Shown: in pieces, positions 1 to 10,381 of the stretch
How positions within the stretch are numbered: the stretch's first letter is position 1
Layout of the letters: each line of letters begins with the position of its first letter
Source: Bacteroides sp. UBA7335
GTDB lineage: Bacteria > Bacteroidota > Bacteroidia > Bacteroidales > Bacteroidaceae
Assembly: GCA_002471185.1 (NCBI GenBank)
Contig: DKPL01000071.1
Coordinates: 1,201-30,670 of the forward strand
Direction of reading: 5' to 3'
Length of the DNA stretch: 29,470 bases
The notes under the pieces: model-generated
Databases searched by the model: none
Told to the model about the DNA's origin: nothing
What the model saw: only the letters and a program-made list of their open reading frames with translations
Translations under genes and position numbers: made by a program

Positions 1-2942
1 AAGCTTTGGATGAAGTTGTTGTTATCGGTTATGGAACTGTTAAAAGAAGAGATTTAACAGGATCAGTTGCTTCTGTTGGAGGTGATAAATTGAAAGCAAA
101 TCCTGTAGCAAATGTAGCTCAAGCTCTTCAAGGACAGCTTCCTGGTGTAACTGTTACTTCGCAAGATGGTCGTCCTGGTGCTGGTATGTCTATCCGCGTA
201 CGTGGTGGTGGTTCTATTACTCAATCAAATGATCCCTTATTTATTGTAGACGGACTACAAGTAAGCAGTATTGATAATATTCCTGCTGACAATATTGAAA
301 GCATCGATGTATTGAAAGATGCAGCTTCGACTGCTATTTATGGTGCACGTGGTGCTAATGGTGTAATCTTGGTTACTACTAAAAGTGGTAAAGAGGGTAA
401 AGTAACCGTTAACTATAATATGTACTATCAATTCAAGGAAAATCCAAAAACTATGGATGTTCTTGATGGATATGACTATGTGCTTTGGAACTGGGCTTAC
501 GCTTCAGCGTATGGTGAGAACTATGGTGATGGTGTAGCTAAATATTTTGGTCTAGGCTCTAAATATGGCAATCATCTTGATGAATATAAAAATGTAAGTT
601 CTCATAATTACATTAATGATGTGATGCGTTCGGCTCATGCTATGAATCATGATATCACAATTTCGGGTGGTACAGAAAAAACTAAGTTTTATGCTTCTGT
701 AAACTACATGGATGATGAGGGTATTCGTATTGCTTCTGGCTACAAGCGTTGGAATGCTAACTTAAAGTTAGATCAAGTTATCAATAAATTCTTAAAGTTT
801 AATGTAGATGTACGTTATTCTGAATCAAAACTAGAAGGTGATAAGTTTGATATGGCTACTTCTGTTTACAACTACAGACCTATTGATAATCCATTAGGTG
901 ATCCTACATTTACTTCAGGTTTATTTCAAGGTTCAAGCTTTGTTGAAGAGGCTTTTAACCCAACTACAATTATCAATAACTACGAGAAAGTAACTCAAAA
1001 CCAACGCTTAGATGCTCGTTTTGGTTTAACTCTTGATATTATTAAGGGTCTAAATTTGAAATCAGAAATAGCTTTAGGTCGTAATTGGGGAGAAACAAAA
1101 AGCTGGAATGGCGGTAACAACCCTAATGATACTTCATACAGTGTTGCTGGTTTAACTAATAAGCACGGATATGGTGTGCGTTGGGCTACAACATTAAACT
1201 ATGATGTTCAAGGATTAGGCGAAAATAATAGCTTGAATTTCTTAGTTGGTAACGAGCTACTTTCTAATAAATCTACAAAAAGCTTTATTCAAGGTGCCGG
1301 ATATCCTGATGGATTTACTGCAAACGATGCATTTGGTATGATTAATATGACTGATCCTTCTTTGGGTAAAGATGAGTTTAGCAATATTATCGATACACCT
1401 ACTCATACAGTATCTTGGTTTGGACGTGCTAACTACTCTTATAAAAGCCGTTACTTATTGACTTTTACATTCCGTGCTGATGGATCTTCTAAATTTGCTC
1501 CAAATCACCACTGGGGATATTTCCCAGCAGGAGCTGCTGCATGGCGTATTTCAGATGAGTCGTTCATGGAAAATACTTCAGACTGGTTGGATAACTTGAA
1601 ACTTCGTTTCTCATATGGTAGTTCTGGTTCTGACAACATCGACCCATCTCTTTGGAAAGAAACTTGGGTAACTAAACAAATCACAGTTGATGGTAACAAT
1701 GTTACTGTTTACCAACCAGGTGATATGTTGGGCAATGATAAATTGAAATGGGAAAAAACAATCTCTCGTAACTTAGGTTTGGATTTCGGATTCTGGAATA
1801 ATAGATTGTATGGTAATATTGAATTTTATTGGAATACAACTAAAGATATCTTGATGAAGGTTCCTGTAGATGCTTCGGCTGGTTATAGCTACCAATTCCA
1901 AAATGTGGGTCAAACTTCTAATAAGGGTATCGAAGTTTCTTTGGGAGCTGATATTGTTCGCTCTAAAGATTTTAATTTGAGCTTCAATGCTACTTATAAC
2001 TTCAATAAAAATAATATTGATAAACTTCTTGATGAGGCATTGGCTGATACTCATACTAACTGGGGATCTACTATGCGTAAACCATATTATGATTATATCA
2101 TCCGCCAAGGTCAACCAGTAGGTTTGATTCAAGGTTTCAAATCTAAAGGTTTCTACTCGGTAGACGACTTTAACTATAATGCTGCTACCAAAACTTATAC
2201 TTTGAAAGAAGGCGTTGCAGATATTAAGAGTATCGTTAACTATCCTTTAGGTACTAATGGATTTAATCGCCCTGAAGGACAAATTGCATTCCCGGGTGCA
2301 GTGAAATTTGAAGATGTAAACAATGACGGTGTGGTTAATGATGATGACGTAACTGTTATTGGTGCAACTCTTCCTAAACACTCAGGTGGTTTTACTTTCA
2401 ATGGTAACTGGAAAAGTATTGATTTCTCTCTTGGCTTCTCTTATCAAATTGGTGGAGATATTTATAATGCTAATGCAATGGCTAGTATGATGGGTAACAA
2501 AGATAATAGCCTTGGATCTAATAGATTGTCTTACGTGAAAGATTGTTTCCGTGTATATGATGTTGATGCAAGTGGTGACTTGTTCTTAGTAACTGAGCCA
2601 GAAGCTTTGAAAACATTGAATCAAAATGCTAAATATGCTCTGAACTACTCTGAATATGGTATCGCTGTTTCTGAATTTGTAGAAGATGCTTCTTATTTAC
2701 GTCTTCAAGCCTTGACTGTAGGGTATACTCTTCCTAAAGTTTGGATGAATAAGGTAGGCATTCAAAATCTACGCGTTTACTTTACTGGTGGTAATCTATT
2801 CTGTTTGAGCAAATATTCAGGTCTAGACCCTGACGTAAACACAAGTATGAATGGTGTAGATGGTTTCCCAACTCCAAACTACGACTATAATGCATATCCT
2901 AAAGCAAGAACTTATACATTTGGTGTAAACTTAGCATTCTAA
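1..2942 (+). CDS. SusC-like TonB-dependent outer-membrane transporter, 5' end missing
   Basis: The reading frame is open from the first bases of the window (first whole codon at 3-5) to a TAA at 2940-2942, so the true start, signal peptide and N-terminal carboxypeptidase-regulatory-like domain lie upstream. The visible protein begins in the SusC motif LDEVVVIGYGT, followed by the plug domain (IRVRGGGSI, PLFIVDGLQV, IESIDVLKDAASTAIYGARG, NGVILVTTKSG). A barrel of roughly 800 residues ends in the aromatic terminus FGVNLAF. By family knowledge it forms the barrel of a SusCD pair that imports oligosaccharides through the outer membrane with energy from TonB. The partner susD gene follows closely and the downstream enzymes suggest a pectic substrate. 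The TTG at 6 is not a start; it is codon two of the visible frame. Confidence 0.95.
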   Translation, partial: ALDEVVVIGYGTVKRRDLTGSVASVGGDKLKANPVANVAQALQGQLPGVTVTSQDGRPGAGMSIRVRGGGSITQSNDPLFIVDGLQVSSIDNIPADNIESIDVLKDAASTAIYGARGANGVILVTTKSGKEGKVTVNYNMYYQFKENPKTMDVLDGYDYVLWNWAYASAYGENYGDGVAKYFGLGSKYGNHLDEYKNVSSHNYINDVMRSAHAMNHDITISGGTEKTKFYASVNYMDDEGIRIASGYKRWNANLKLDQVINKFLKFNVDVRYSESKLEGDKFDMATSVYNYRPIDNPLGDPTFTSGLFQGSSFVEEAFNPTTIINNYEKVTQNQRLDARFGLTLDIIKGLNLKSEIALGRNWGETKSWNGGNNPNDTSYSVAGLTNKHGYGVRWATTLNYDVQGLGENNSLNFLVGNELLSNKSTKSFIQGAGYPDGFTANDAFGMINMTDPSLGKDEFSNIIDTPTHTVSWFGRANYSYKSRYLLTFTFRADGSSKFAPNHHWGYFPAGAAAWRISDESFMENTSDWLDNLKLRFSYGSSGSDNIDPSLWKETWVTKQITVDGNNVTVYQPGDMLGNDKLKWEKTISRNLGLDFGFWNNRLYGNIEFYWNTTKDILMKVPVDASAGYSYQFQNVGQTSNKGIEVSLGADIVRSKDFNLSFNATYNFNKNNIDKLLDEALADTHTNWGSTMRKPYYDYIIRQGQPVGLIQGFKSKGFYSVDDFNYNAATKTYTLKEGVADIKSIVNYPLGTNGFNRPEGQIAFPGAVKFEDVNNDGVVNDDDVTVIGATLPKHSGGFTFNGNWKSIDFSLGFSYQIGGDIYNANAMASMMGNKDNSLGSNRLSYVKDCFRVYDVDASGDLFLVTEPEALKTLNQNAKYALNYSEYGIAVSEFVEDASYLRLQALTVGYTLPKVWMNKVGIQNLRVYFTGGNLFCLSKYSGLDPDVNTSMNGVDGFPTPNYDYNAYPKARTYTFGVNLAF

Positions 2943-2960
2943 TATTAAATGATTAATAAC

Positions 2961-5129
2961 ATGAAAAAATTATTATATTCAACATTGTGTGTAGTGGGAC
3001 TTTTAACAACCACTACAGCTTGTAGCGATTTCCTTGACACTTCATCTCCATCTGTAGTCGACGCTGATTTTGTATTCTCTAATATTGAAACAGCGCGTGC
3101 AGCTATGACAGGAGCTTATGAACAGTGGAGAAAAACTGCATCTACTAACATTTTTGGCGATGGACTTTTCTATGCATCAGATGTAACAGGGTCGGATATT
3201 GAAAGACATCCTGAGGCTTTTACAAATCAACCAGGTAGACACTATCCTGAGTGCTTATATCAAAATGGTAATTATGCCTCTTCGTATGGATTGCTCTCTT
3301 ATCAAAAAGAAAATGATACTTATGCTAACCTGTTTAGCACTATTGGTAAAGCTAATGCGGTGATTAATGCTATGCAGAAAGCGAGCAACTTTGAATCGTT
3401 TATGAATGCTGGTCAACCTTCTGAGTTGAGTCAACTTTATGGCGAAGCAATTGCTCTTAGAACATGTGCTTATAGAGAGTTGATTAAATATTTTGGTGAT
3501 GTTCCTTATCAAACTAAAAATGGTGTGGCAGCTCAAGGGTTGACTCCTCGTGATTCTATCTATGATGCATGTATTGCTGATTTAAGAACTGTAGAGCCTT
3601 TGATGTTCCGCGTTGGGGAAACTGCTGCTATGCAAAAGAATATGCTTTCACGTACTTTTGTACAAGGGTTTATTGGCCGTTTATGTTTAGAGGCTGCCGG
3701 ATATCAAACACGCCGCACCGACCTTGGTGCTGATTTTTATAAAGATGGCAATGGCAATGTAATTACATTTGAGAAAAAAGGTGTAGCAAATAATAATAGT
3801 GAATACGGACGCCGTTCGGATTGGAAAAATCTTTATGCAGTTGCAAAAGAATACTATAAAGCTTGTATTGAAAATAGCGGTACTGCTGTTTTTCATCAAA
3901 CTGATCCACGCTCTGCTGGTAAGAATGGAGAGGTTTATGATAATCCTCATCAATACTTCTTCCAACAAATGAATAACTTGGAATATGCTGATGAATCAAT
4001 CTATGAATATGCTATGACTCAAGGTACTGGAAATGACTCTCGTTCTTATGCTATTGGTCGTGTATCAAGTGGCGGTAGTTCAAAAGCTTATCCTTGTAAA
4101 GCATATGGTCAAGCTCGTATCAACCCTGCTTTTTATTATGGAATGTTTAATCCTCAAGATAAAAGAAGAGATGTTAGTGCTTGTGTTACTGGTAGTAATG
4201 GTAAAGGGGTAGAAAAATTAATACCTTTTTCTCCTGGTTCAACCGCTAATGGTGGTGGTATCACCATGAATAAATGGGATGAGGCACGTATGGCTAATCC
4301 TTATGTAGCTAAACAACGTACTTCGGGTATTAATGGTCCATATATGCGCTTGTCTGAAATTTACTTGAGCTATGCTGAAGCATGTGCTGCTACTGATGAT
4401 CCAATGACTGCTAAAATCTATTTGAATATGGTTCGTGAACGCTCATTCCCTGAAGGACAAGCTAAAACTGATGAGTTTGTAGCAACTTGCGGAAGTGTGT
4501 TGAACGCTGTTATTCAAGAACGTGGTTTTGAGTATGCCGGTGAAGGTGATCGCCGTTGGACTTTAATTCGTACGGGTCAACTTCCAGAATCGATTAAGTC
4601 AATTAAAGAGATGACTTTAAAAATGATTGAAGGGTTGAAAACAAACGGTTATTATACATTCGAAAATGGTAATACTATTTCTTCTTATGTATGGACTAAA
4701 TTGGTTGATGCTAAATCTATCTATGGACATCGTTTGACTACTCAGTGTCCTCAAGACAAAACTGATGATTCTGTTCTTAATCCAGGATGGAGAGGCCAAA
4801 ATAATGACTGGGAAAGTTTCTCTTTGACTGCAGCTACTCCGGATAATCCTTATCCTATTTATGGATCGGCTACTCCTCAAACTAATTTGTCAATAAAGGG
4901 TATTTTTACTTATATTGATCCTAATAGTGCTGAGGCTGCAGCTCTAGAAGCTGACGGTTATACTAAAACTGCATGGGGAGCGGATATTGTAAAATATGAA
5001 GATGAATATTATAAATATTTATTCTACGATTATGATTATCAAAAAGCCCCTATTTACTTGTGGCCATTTACACCAAATATTCTTTCAACTGGTGGATTTA
5101 CAAATGGTTATGGGTTTAAACAAGAGTAA
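2961..5129 (+). CDS. SusD/RagB-family surface glycan-binding lipoprotein
   Basis: SusD-type lipoprotein that caps the SusC barrel and binds the incoming oligosaccharide at the cell surface. I place the start at the ATG at 2961 because it gives a clean signal peptide (MKKLLYSTLCVVGLL) ending at a lipobox cysteine in TTAC-SDFLD. An in-frame ATG at 2949 would add four residues (MINN). Family signatures include an N-terminal helical part with IALRTCAYRELIKYFGDVPY, a TPR-like segment RLSEIYLSYAEACAA, and EYAGEGDRRWTLIRTGQLP near the C-terminal half. It starts 18 bases after the susC stop and is surely co-transcribed with it. At about 722 residues it is longer than the usual 500-650, which fits the larger pectin- or branched-glycan-type SusD proteins. 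The exact ligand cannot be read from sequence. Confidence 0.93.
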   Translation: MKKLLYSTLCVVGLLTTTTACSDFLDTSSPSVVDADFVFSNIETARAAMTGAYEQWRKTASTNIFGDGLFYASDVTGSDIERHPEAFTNQPGRHYPECLYQNGNYASSYGLLSYQKENDTYANLFSTIGKANAVINAMQKASNFESFMNAGQPSELSQLYGEAIALRTCAYRELIKYFGDVPYQTKNGVAAQGLTPRDSIYDACIADLRTVEPLMFRVGETAAMQKNMLSRTFVQGFIGRLCLEAAGYQTRRTDLGADFYKDGNGNVITFEKKGVANNNSEYGRRSDWKNLYAVAKEYYKACIENSGTAVFHQTDPRSAGKNGEVYDNPHQYFFQQMNNLEYADESIYEYAMTQGTGNDSRSYAIGRVSSGGSSKAYPCKAYGQARINPAFYYGMFNPQDKRRDVSACVTGSNGKGVEKLIPFSPGSTANGGGITMNKWDEARMANPYVAKQRTSGINGPYMRLSEIYLSYAEACAATDDPMTAKIYLNMVRERSFPEGQAKTDEFVATCGSVLNAVIQERGFEYAGEGDRRWTLIRTGQLPESIKSIKEMTLKMIEGLKTNGYYTFENGNTISSYVWTKLVDAKSIYGHRLTTQCPQDKTDDSVLNPGWRGQNNDWESFSLTAATPDNPYPIYGSATPQTNLSIKGIFTYIDPNSAEAAALEADGYTKTAWGADIVKYEDEYYKYLFYDYDYQKAPIYLWPFTPNILSTGGFTNGYGFKQE

Positions 5130-5147
5130 TACTGATTTTAATCAATA

Positions 5148-5187
5148 GATGAGAAAAGGATAGTCTTCGGATTATCCTTTTCTTATC
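5148..5187 (+). terminator. UUCG-capped hairpin after susD
   Basis: An 18-base arm at 5148-5165 pairs with 5170-5187 around the tetraloop TTCG, with only two G-T pairs and no mismatch. The sequence after it (TATAATAAATT) has no clear T run, so it may be an imperfect terminator, an attenuator or a 3'-end protecting hairpin. It separates susCD from the GH2 and lyase genes. The rest of the gap (5188-5271) shows only a weak TATCTTTA box near 5229. Confidence 0.75.
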
Positions 5188-5271
5188 TATAATAAATTAA
5201 TCGGTTATAGTAATATCAACTGATGTTCTATCTTTAGTTTTTAAGTTATCCTTTATCGAATTTAATGCTAT

Positions 5272-8200
5272 ATGAATCAATTCAACGTAACCAATAAAGC
5301 ATGCTGCTTACTTTTGCTGTTATTAAACTTCCTTTTTATTCATGCTACTCCCAATGATCGTATTAATATTGATTTATCGGGAGGTGGTTGGTATTTGTGG
5401 CAAGATAAAGATGCATTATGGCAGAACGAGACTGTTGTTTTTTCGTTCGATGATGCTCTTGGACTTTCTATTGCTGAACCAACAAGTGGATGGAGCATAC
5501 TTACCTCATCTGATGCGTTAATGGTAAATGTTCCGGGAACTGCTGAGGAGTATTTGCAAACAAATTCAGGAGTTGAAGGTGATATTAAAGGTGTGACTTG
5601 GTGGAGTAGGAGACTTGATATACCTAAATTTTATGGTAAAAAAAAGGTTGTATTAAAGTTTGGCTCAATTCGTTCTCGTGCTGAGGTTTTTATTAATCGC
5701 CGGTTGGTAGGATATCAGATTGTTGATAATGTGCCTTTTGAAATCGATATTACTTCCTATATAAAACCAGGTGCAACAGCTGAACTCTGTGTTAGAATAA
5801 CCGATGCTGGGGGTAACCATGACTGGAGAGATTCGAAAACGATTCCATGGGGAGAAATAATGCTTCCACCCGGTCACGCTTTTGGTGGAATTACCGGAAA
5901 CGTATCTCTGGAAATTATAAATCCGGTATATGTGTCGGATGTGTATATGCAAAATACACCGGCACTGACAACTGTTAATGCTGTTTTGACTTTAATGAAC
6001 GAATCGGCTCATAAGGTTAAGAAGGATTTGCAAATTACTGTATCTGAATATGCTAAAGAGGACTCTATTATTTATTCTAACTTTATTAAGTCTGTTAGTT
6101 TGGATAAAGGCGAGAATGAGTTTGTTGTACCAATTACCGCTTCTCATGCAAAATTATGGTCAGTACAATCGCCTAATCTTTATGTATGCAAAGTTGAACT
6201 TCTAAATGATAATAATATAGAAGATGGTACTACAAAACGTTTTGGGTTTAGGTGGTTTGAGGCTGATGGAATTGGAGAAAATGCAGTGTTTCGTCTTAAT
6301 GGCAAAAGAATAGTGCTTCGCTCTGCTATTAGTTGGGGGTTTTGGCCGGTTAATGGTATTTATCCCTCTAATGAGATGGCTGAGCGTCAAGTGCGCATTG
6401 CTAAGAAGTTAGGATTGAATATGCTTAATTTTCATCGATTTATGGGCAATCCAAATGTTTTAGATTATGCTGATGAATTGGGATTACTTTATTTTGAAGA
6501 ACCGGGTGGATTTCGTTTGGATGTTAATCAACCTTTTATGAATGCGGTGCTTCACCAAAAGGTATTGTCCATGGTGAAAAGAGATCGTAGTCATCCGAGT
6601 TTAGTGATTTATAATATGATGAATGAGTCGGGCGATGCTGCTATTGATAAACTAGAGTTAGAGGTCCAGGCTATGAAAGATATGGCTAAACTAGATCCTT
6701 CTCGATACATTCTTCGTACCTCTGCTTGGGCAAAGGCTGATGATATCGATGATCAAGCAAAGATTCATATTCGACCTTACGATTCAACGATTTACTGGAA
6801 CGGTTGGTATGACTATCATCGAGCAGGTGGACCGGCTGTGTGGAATGAAGATTTATACAAATCGCCTGTTGATTATTATAACAATACTTCTAACTACAAA
6901 GAGATTGTCTTTTTTGGTGAAGAAGGTGCATTGTCAGCACCTCCTCGCTTGCTCAAAAATAAGGAGGACTTAGATAAACTATCCTATTTGGGATGGGATG
7001 GTAGAGAATTCTTAAAATGGTATGATGAGTTTGATACTTACTTAGATAAGAAAGCACTGAGAACCACTTACTCTACAGTTGATGATTTATGTATAGCAAT
7101 GGGAGCTGTTTCTTATGAACATCAAGGACGTAAAATAGAGTCGGCAAGAATCAATAATGTAACTGATGCTTATGTTGTAAACGGCTGGGAATCTGAATTG
7201 ACCGAAAACTATTCAGGAATTGTAGACTGCTTTCGTTATCCAAAATCTCACCCTGAGCTAATTTCTCGCTATAATGAGCCGCTTTATGTGGCTGTGAAAA
7301 CTCGAAACCAAATAGCAGCGGCTGGCGATTCTATCATTGTTGATTTTTATATAGTAAACGAAGAAAATATTTGCGGTGATCATACACTCCATATTTTTAT
7401 AACTTCACCGAACGGAGTAAAAAAACAATTGTATTCGTTTCCTGTATCTATACTTGGAGAGGAGGTTTATGGACAGCTCCTGATAGAAAATGTAACTATT
7501 AACCTTCCCAATGAAGGAGGAATGTGTCGCATCGATGCTAAGTTGATGAAGGAGGACGTTTTAATCACTTCAGGATATGATGATGTTCTGTCTGTTGATT
7601 TGGCTGCTAATAATCTTAAAGGATATGGGGCTGTGTGGGAAGATGGTAGGGCACTACAGAATTTCTTGTCAGAACGCACTCAACATCCGGTTGAAGCCTA
7701 TAGTGATGATTGTAAACGGTTGGATTGGATATTTGTAGTGCGTCCGCCAAAACAAGAACAGTTGACAATGATACCTACCGAGGCTTTGCGTAGTGTAAGT
7801 GGTGAATATGGGCTTGATGTAGTATATTATGAGGATATGAATTTTGAGTATGAGGTCTATCGAGAAATAGGTAAGGTTGTAAACCTAAGTGCAATTGAGG
7901 GAGCAACTCCTAGCCCGTTTGTTCATATGCTTGCTCAATACGGTATTGTGTGGAGTGGAAGTGTTATTCCTCCAGTTAGTGGAGAGTATACTTTTAAACC
8001 ACAAAGCAATGATCGGAGCATGATTGAATTATGGGTAGATGGTAATAAAATTTATGAAGTAACAGATAAACGTGAACACCAAGGAGATGGGAAAATTTAT
8101 TTATCGGCTGGTCAACTCGCTAAAATAGAAATTCGTTTTAAACATCCTCGTAGCAATGCTCGATGTCGTTTAGACTGGGCAGTCCCCAATGATCATATGC

Positions 8201-8655
8201 CTAACCCGCAATTGCTTTTAGAACGAGCACAACGTGATGGGACTAAGATTTTTATTCTTCAGAGTGTTGATGAGTGGGCTGAATTTATTCAAGCCAATAG
8301 TCAAGCACGTTTTCATGACAAGTTCTACGTTGGGACTAATTGGCTTGGTGGAGTCATGTTTAATAAACCTCATCGTGTTTTCAAACAGTTGCCGGTTGGT
8401 GGTGCGTTAAACTGGCCATACCAAGCATTAATTCACACTGGAGTAGAGCGCAGAGGGTTTGTAATGGAGGGAGAAGAGCTATTGGTTGGAGCTTATCATT
8501 CTTACCCAATGGCCTTGGGCACTGCTATGGGAGTTATTCCAATGGGCAGTGGTATGATACTCTTTTCTACACTTGATATTTATGGTAATATTATAAATGA
8601 TACTCGTGCTGGGTTAGTTGCCAAAAAGATAATTTGTAATATGATTGATTTATGA
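5272..8655 (+). CDS. Glycoside hydrolase family 2 protein with PA14 insert
   Basis: Large secreted GH2 enzyme of 1127 residues. A type I signal peptide covers about residues 1-25 (hydrophobic run LLLLLLNFLFIHA). Residues 35-220 form the GH2 sugar-binding jelly roll (TWWSRRLDIP, GITGNVSLEI). Residues 220-330 look like the immunoglobulin-like domain, ending FGFRWFE. Residues 330-620 form the TIM barrel. The likely acid/base is E452 in YNMMNESG and the likely nucleophile is E550 in FFGEEG. Residues about 840-970 match a PA14 carbohydrate-binding domain (VSGEYTFKPQSND, ELWVDGNKIYE, IEIRFKHPRSNARCRLDW). The last 150 residues form an unassigned alpha/beta domain. Members act as exo-beta-galactosidases, glucuronidases and relatives. 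The neighbouring lyases suggest removal of sugars from pectic side chains, but specificity is inference. Confidence 0.85.
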   Translation: MNQFNVTNKACCLLLLLLNFLFIHATPNDRINIDLSGGGWYLWQDKDALWQNETVVFSFDDALGLSIAEPTSGWSILTSSDALMVNVPGTAEEYLQTNSGVEGDIKGVTWWSRRLDIPKFYGKKKVVLKFGSIRSRAEVFINRRLVGYQIVDNVPFEIDITSYIKPGATAELCVRITDAGGNHDWRDSKTIPWGEIMLPPGHAFGGITGNVSLEIINPVYVSDVYMQNTPALTTVNAVLTLMNESAHKVKKDLQITVSEYAKEDSIIYSNFIKSVSLDKGENEFVVPITASHAKLWSVQSPNLYVCKVELLNDNNIEDGTTKRFGFRWFEADGIGENAVFRLNGKRIVLRSAISWGFWPVNGIYPSNEMAERQVRIAKKLGLNMLNFHRFMGNPNVLDYADELGLLYFEEPGGFRLDVNQPFMNAVLHQKVLSMVKRDRSHPSLVIYNMMNESGDAAIDKLELEVQAMKDMAKLDPSRYILRTSAWAKADDIDDQAKIHIRPYDSTIYWNGWYDYHRAGGPAVWNEDLYKSPVDYYNNTSNYKEIVFFGEEGALSAPPRLLKNKEDLDKLSYLGWDGREFLKWYDEFDTYLDKKALRTTYSTVDDLCIAMGAVSYEHQGRKIESARINNVTDAYVVNGWESELTENYSGIVDCFRYPKSHPELISRYNEPLYVAVKTRNQIAAAGDSIIVDFYIVNEENICGDHTLHIFITSPNGVKKQLYSFPVSILGEEVYGQLLIENVTINLPNEGGMCRIDAKLMKEDVLITSGYDDVLSVDLAANNLKGYGAVWEDGRALQNFLSERTQHPVEAYSDDCKRLDWIFVVRPPKQEQLTMIPTEALRSVSGEYGLDVVYYEDMNFEYEVYREIGKVVNLSAIEGATPSPFVHMLAQYGIVWSGSVIPPVSGEYTFKPQSNDRSMIELWVDGNKIYEVTDKREHQGDGKIYLSAGQLAKIEIRFKHPRSNARCRLDWAVPNDHMPNPQLLLERAQRDGTKIFILQSVDEWAEFIQANSQARFHDKFYVGTNWLGGVMFNKPHRVFKQLPVGGALNWPYQALIHTGVERRGFVMEGEELLVGAYHSYPMALGTAMGVIPMGSGMILFSTLDIYGNIINDTRAGLVAKKIICNMIDL

Positions 8656-8756
8656 TATTTTAATTAATTAGCTCAATACACAATTGCTATATTTACGTCT
8701 TCTTTGAAACCTTTATCTAGTTTACTGAAATTAGATCGATACCAAATTTAATATTT

Positions 8757-10373
8757 ATGCAGAACGCAATTTTGAAACAATTCACAAAAGTGGGGGTGCT
8801 TTTGGGAGTTATGCTTTTTTCTTTTACACCCATTAATGCACAAAAGAATAAAAAAATAAACGATAAGGTCTTATCTACTATGAAAGAGGCAACTCGATTT
8901 ATGATGGATGAGATGAGTTATAATGGTGGTTTTGTGTGGGAATACCTCCCCGACTTGTCTCGTACTTGGGGCGAGCTAGAGGCTAAACGTACTATGGCTT
9001 GGATTCAGCCTCCGGGAACCCCTACAGTAGGCCATTTGTTGCTTGATGCTTATCATGCAACGGGTGATGAGTATTATTATCAGTCTGCACAGAAAGTAGC
9101 TAATGCATTAATTCTAGCTCAATTGGAATGTGGAGGGTGGAACTATGTATTTGATTTTGCCGGTGAGCAATCATTAAAAGATTGGTATCAAACAGTTGGT
9201 AAAAATGGTTGGCGACTAGAAGAGTTTCAGCATTATTACGGTAATGCAACTTTTGATGATTCGGCTACTATGGAGGTGGCTAAATTTTTGTTGAGAATGT
9301 ATGTAGAGAAATATGATCCTACTTATCGGCCTTCGTTAGACAAAGTCATAAACTTAGTTTTAGTAAGCCAATATCCTATTGGAGGGTGGCCTCAACGTTA
9401 TCCGCTCATGTACGACCATCCATTTCAAGGTAAAGCTGATTACTCCTCTTTTATAACTTTGAATGATGATGTGATTCCTGAAATTATTGAATTCCTTACA
9501 ATGTGTTATCAAGCAATGGGGTTGCAAGGAGTAAAAGAACCAATAATGCGTGCTATGTATCTTATTATTACACTTCAACAAGGAGCTCCTTATGCTGGAT
9601 GGGCCGATCAATACACAGTAGATGATTTGAAACCTGCTCATGCTCGCTCTTATGAACCTCGGAGTGTAAATACAGGTACTACAGTTGCTATGATTCGACT
9701 ACTCACCGAATATTATAAACTAACTGCTGATAGTCGTTTCTTGTCTGGTATACCTGCTGCTATTGAATTCTTAGAATCAATGAGGCTCCCTGAATCTGAG
9801 GCAACTAAATGGAAAAGACAGTCGAACGACCCTGATATTTTTTTAGTTCCTCGTTTTGTTTGTCCTGATACCGGCAAGCCGCTATATGTGCATCGTAAAG
9901 GGAGTAATGTTCAAAATGGAACCTATTTTATCAATCAAAATCTAGAGAATACAATAGGTCATTATAACTCGGCAACTTTTATCAATACTAAAGCTTTGCG
10001 ACAGCTTTATGAAGATACCAAGAAGTTATCTGCTGCTGAACTATGCATTGATTCACCTTTTCTTCAAACAAGTCTAATTGCTCTACCTAAATACTTCACA
10101 CGTTTAAGAGGTAAAGCTAGTCAGAGTGAGGTATTGGATTTAGTTGGTACGTTAACTCAAAACGGCTGTTGGCTTACTCCTTTAAAGAATACCTCTAACC
10201 CATATCAGCCCTATTGTGATTCAACTCCTAGTGATGAGGCTGCTTATATTGGAACTATGGTTGGCGATCAAAATGATACTTCATGTTATCCTTGTACAAC
10301 AGGTGAACTATGTATATCAACCGGATATTACATTGATAGCATGAGAAAACTTATTGACTATATAGATAATTAA
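8757..10373 (+). CDS. PL10-type pectate lyase, secreted form
   Basis: A 538-residue protein with a type I signal peptide (GVLLGVMLFSFTPINA, cleaved near QKNKK). It shows the repeated GGW helices of PL10 pectate lyases (alpha/alpha toroid): LECGGWNYVF, IGGWPQRYP. Motifs shared with the following gene are TFDDSAT (D167/D168), ITLNDD (N236-D238) and KPAHARSYEP (R297). By family knowledge these acidic residues bind calcium and the arginine is the candidate catalytic base for beta-elimination of polygalacturonate. The C-terminal 200 residues are longer than the second lyase and include a cysteine-rich stretch (TSCYPCTTGELC). It starts 101 bases after the GH2 gene and ends 8 bases before the next lyase, so the two lyases are one transcription unit. 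Divergence from classic PL10 leaves the substrate uncertain. Confidence 0.82.
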   Translation: MQNAILKQFTKVGVLLGVMLFSFTPINAQKNKKINDKVLSTMKEATRFMMDEMSYNGGFVWEYLPDLSRTWGELEAKRTMAWIQPPGTPTVGHLLLDAYHATGDEYYYQSAQKVANALILAQLECGGWNYVFDFAGEQSLKDWYQTVGKNGWRLEEFQHYYGNATFDDSATMEVAKFLLRMYVEKYDPTYRPSLDKVINLVLVSQYPIGGWPQRYPLMYDHPFQGKADYSSFITLNDDVIPEIIEFLTMCYQAMGLQGVKEPIMRAMYLIITLQQGAPYAGWADQYTVDDLKPAHARSYEPRSVNTGTTVAMIRLLTEYYKLTADSRFLSGIPAAIEFLESMRLPESEATKWKRQSNDPDIFLVPRFVCPDTGKPLYVHRKGSNVQNGTYFINQNLENTIGHYNSATFINTKALRQLYEDTKKLSAAELCIDSPFLQTSLIALPKYFTRLRGKASQSEVLDLVGTLTQNGCWLTPLKNTSNPYQPYCDSTPSDEAAYIGTMVGDQNDTSCYPCTTGELCISTGYYIDSMRKLIDYIDN

Positions 10374-10381
10374 TTGATGCA

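Noticed and set aside
6..8. TTG as the start of the SusC gene
   Set aside because: The frame continues to the window edge and the visible protein begins mid-motif (ALDEVVVIGYG), so the gene is truncated by the window.
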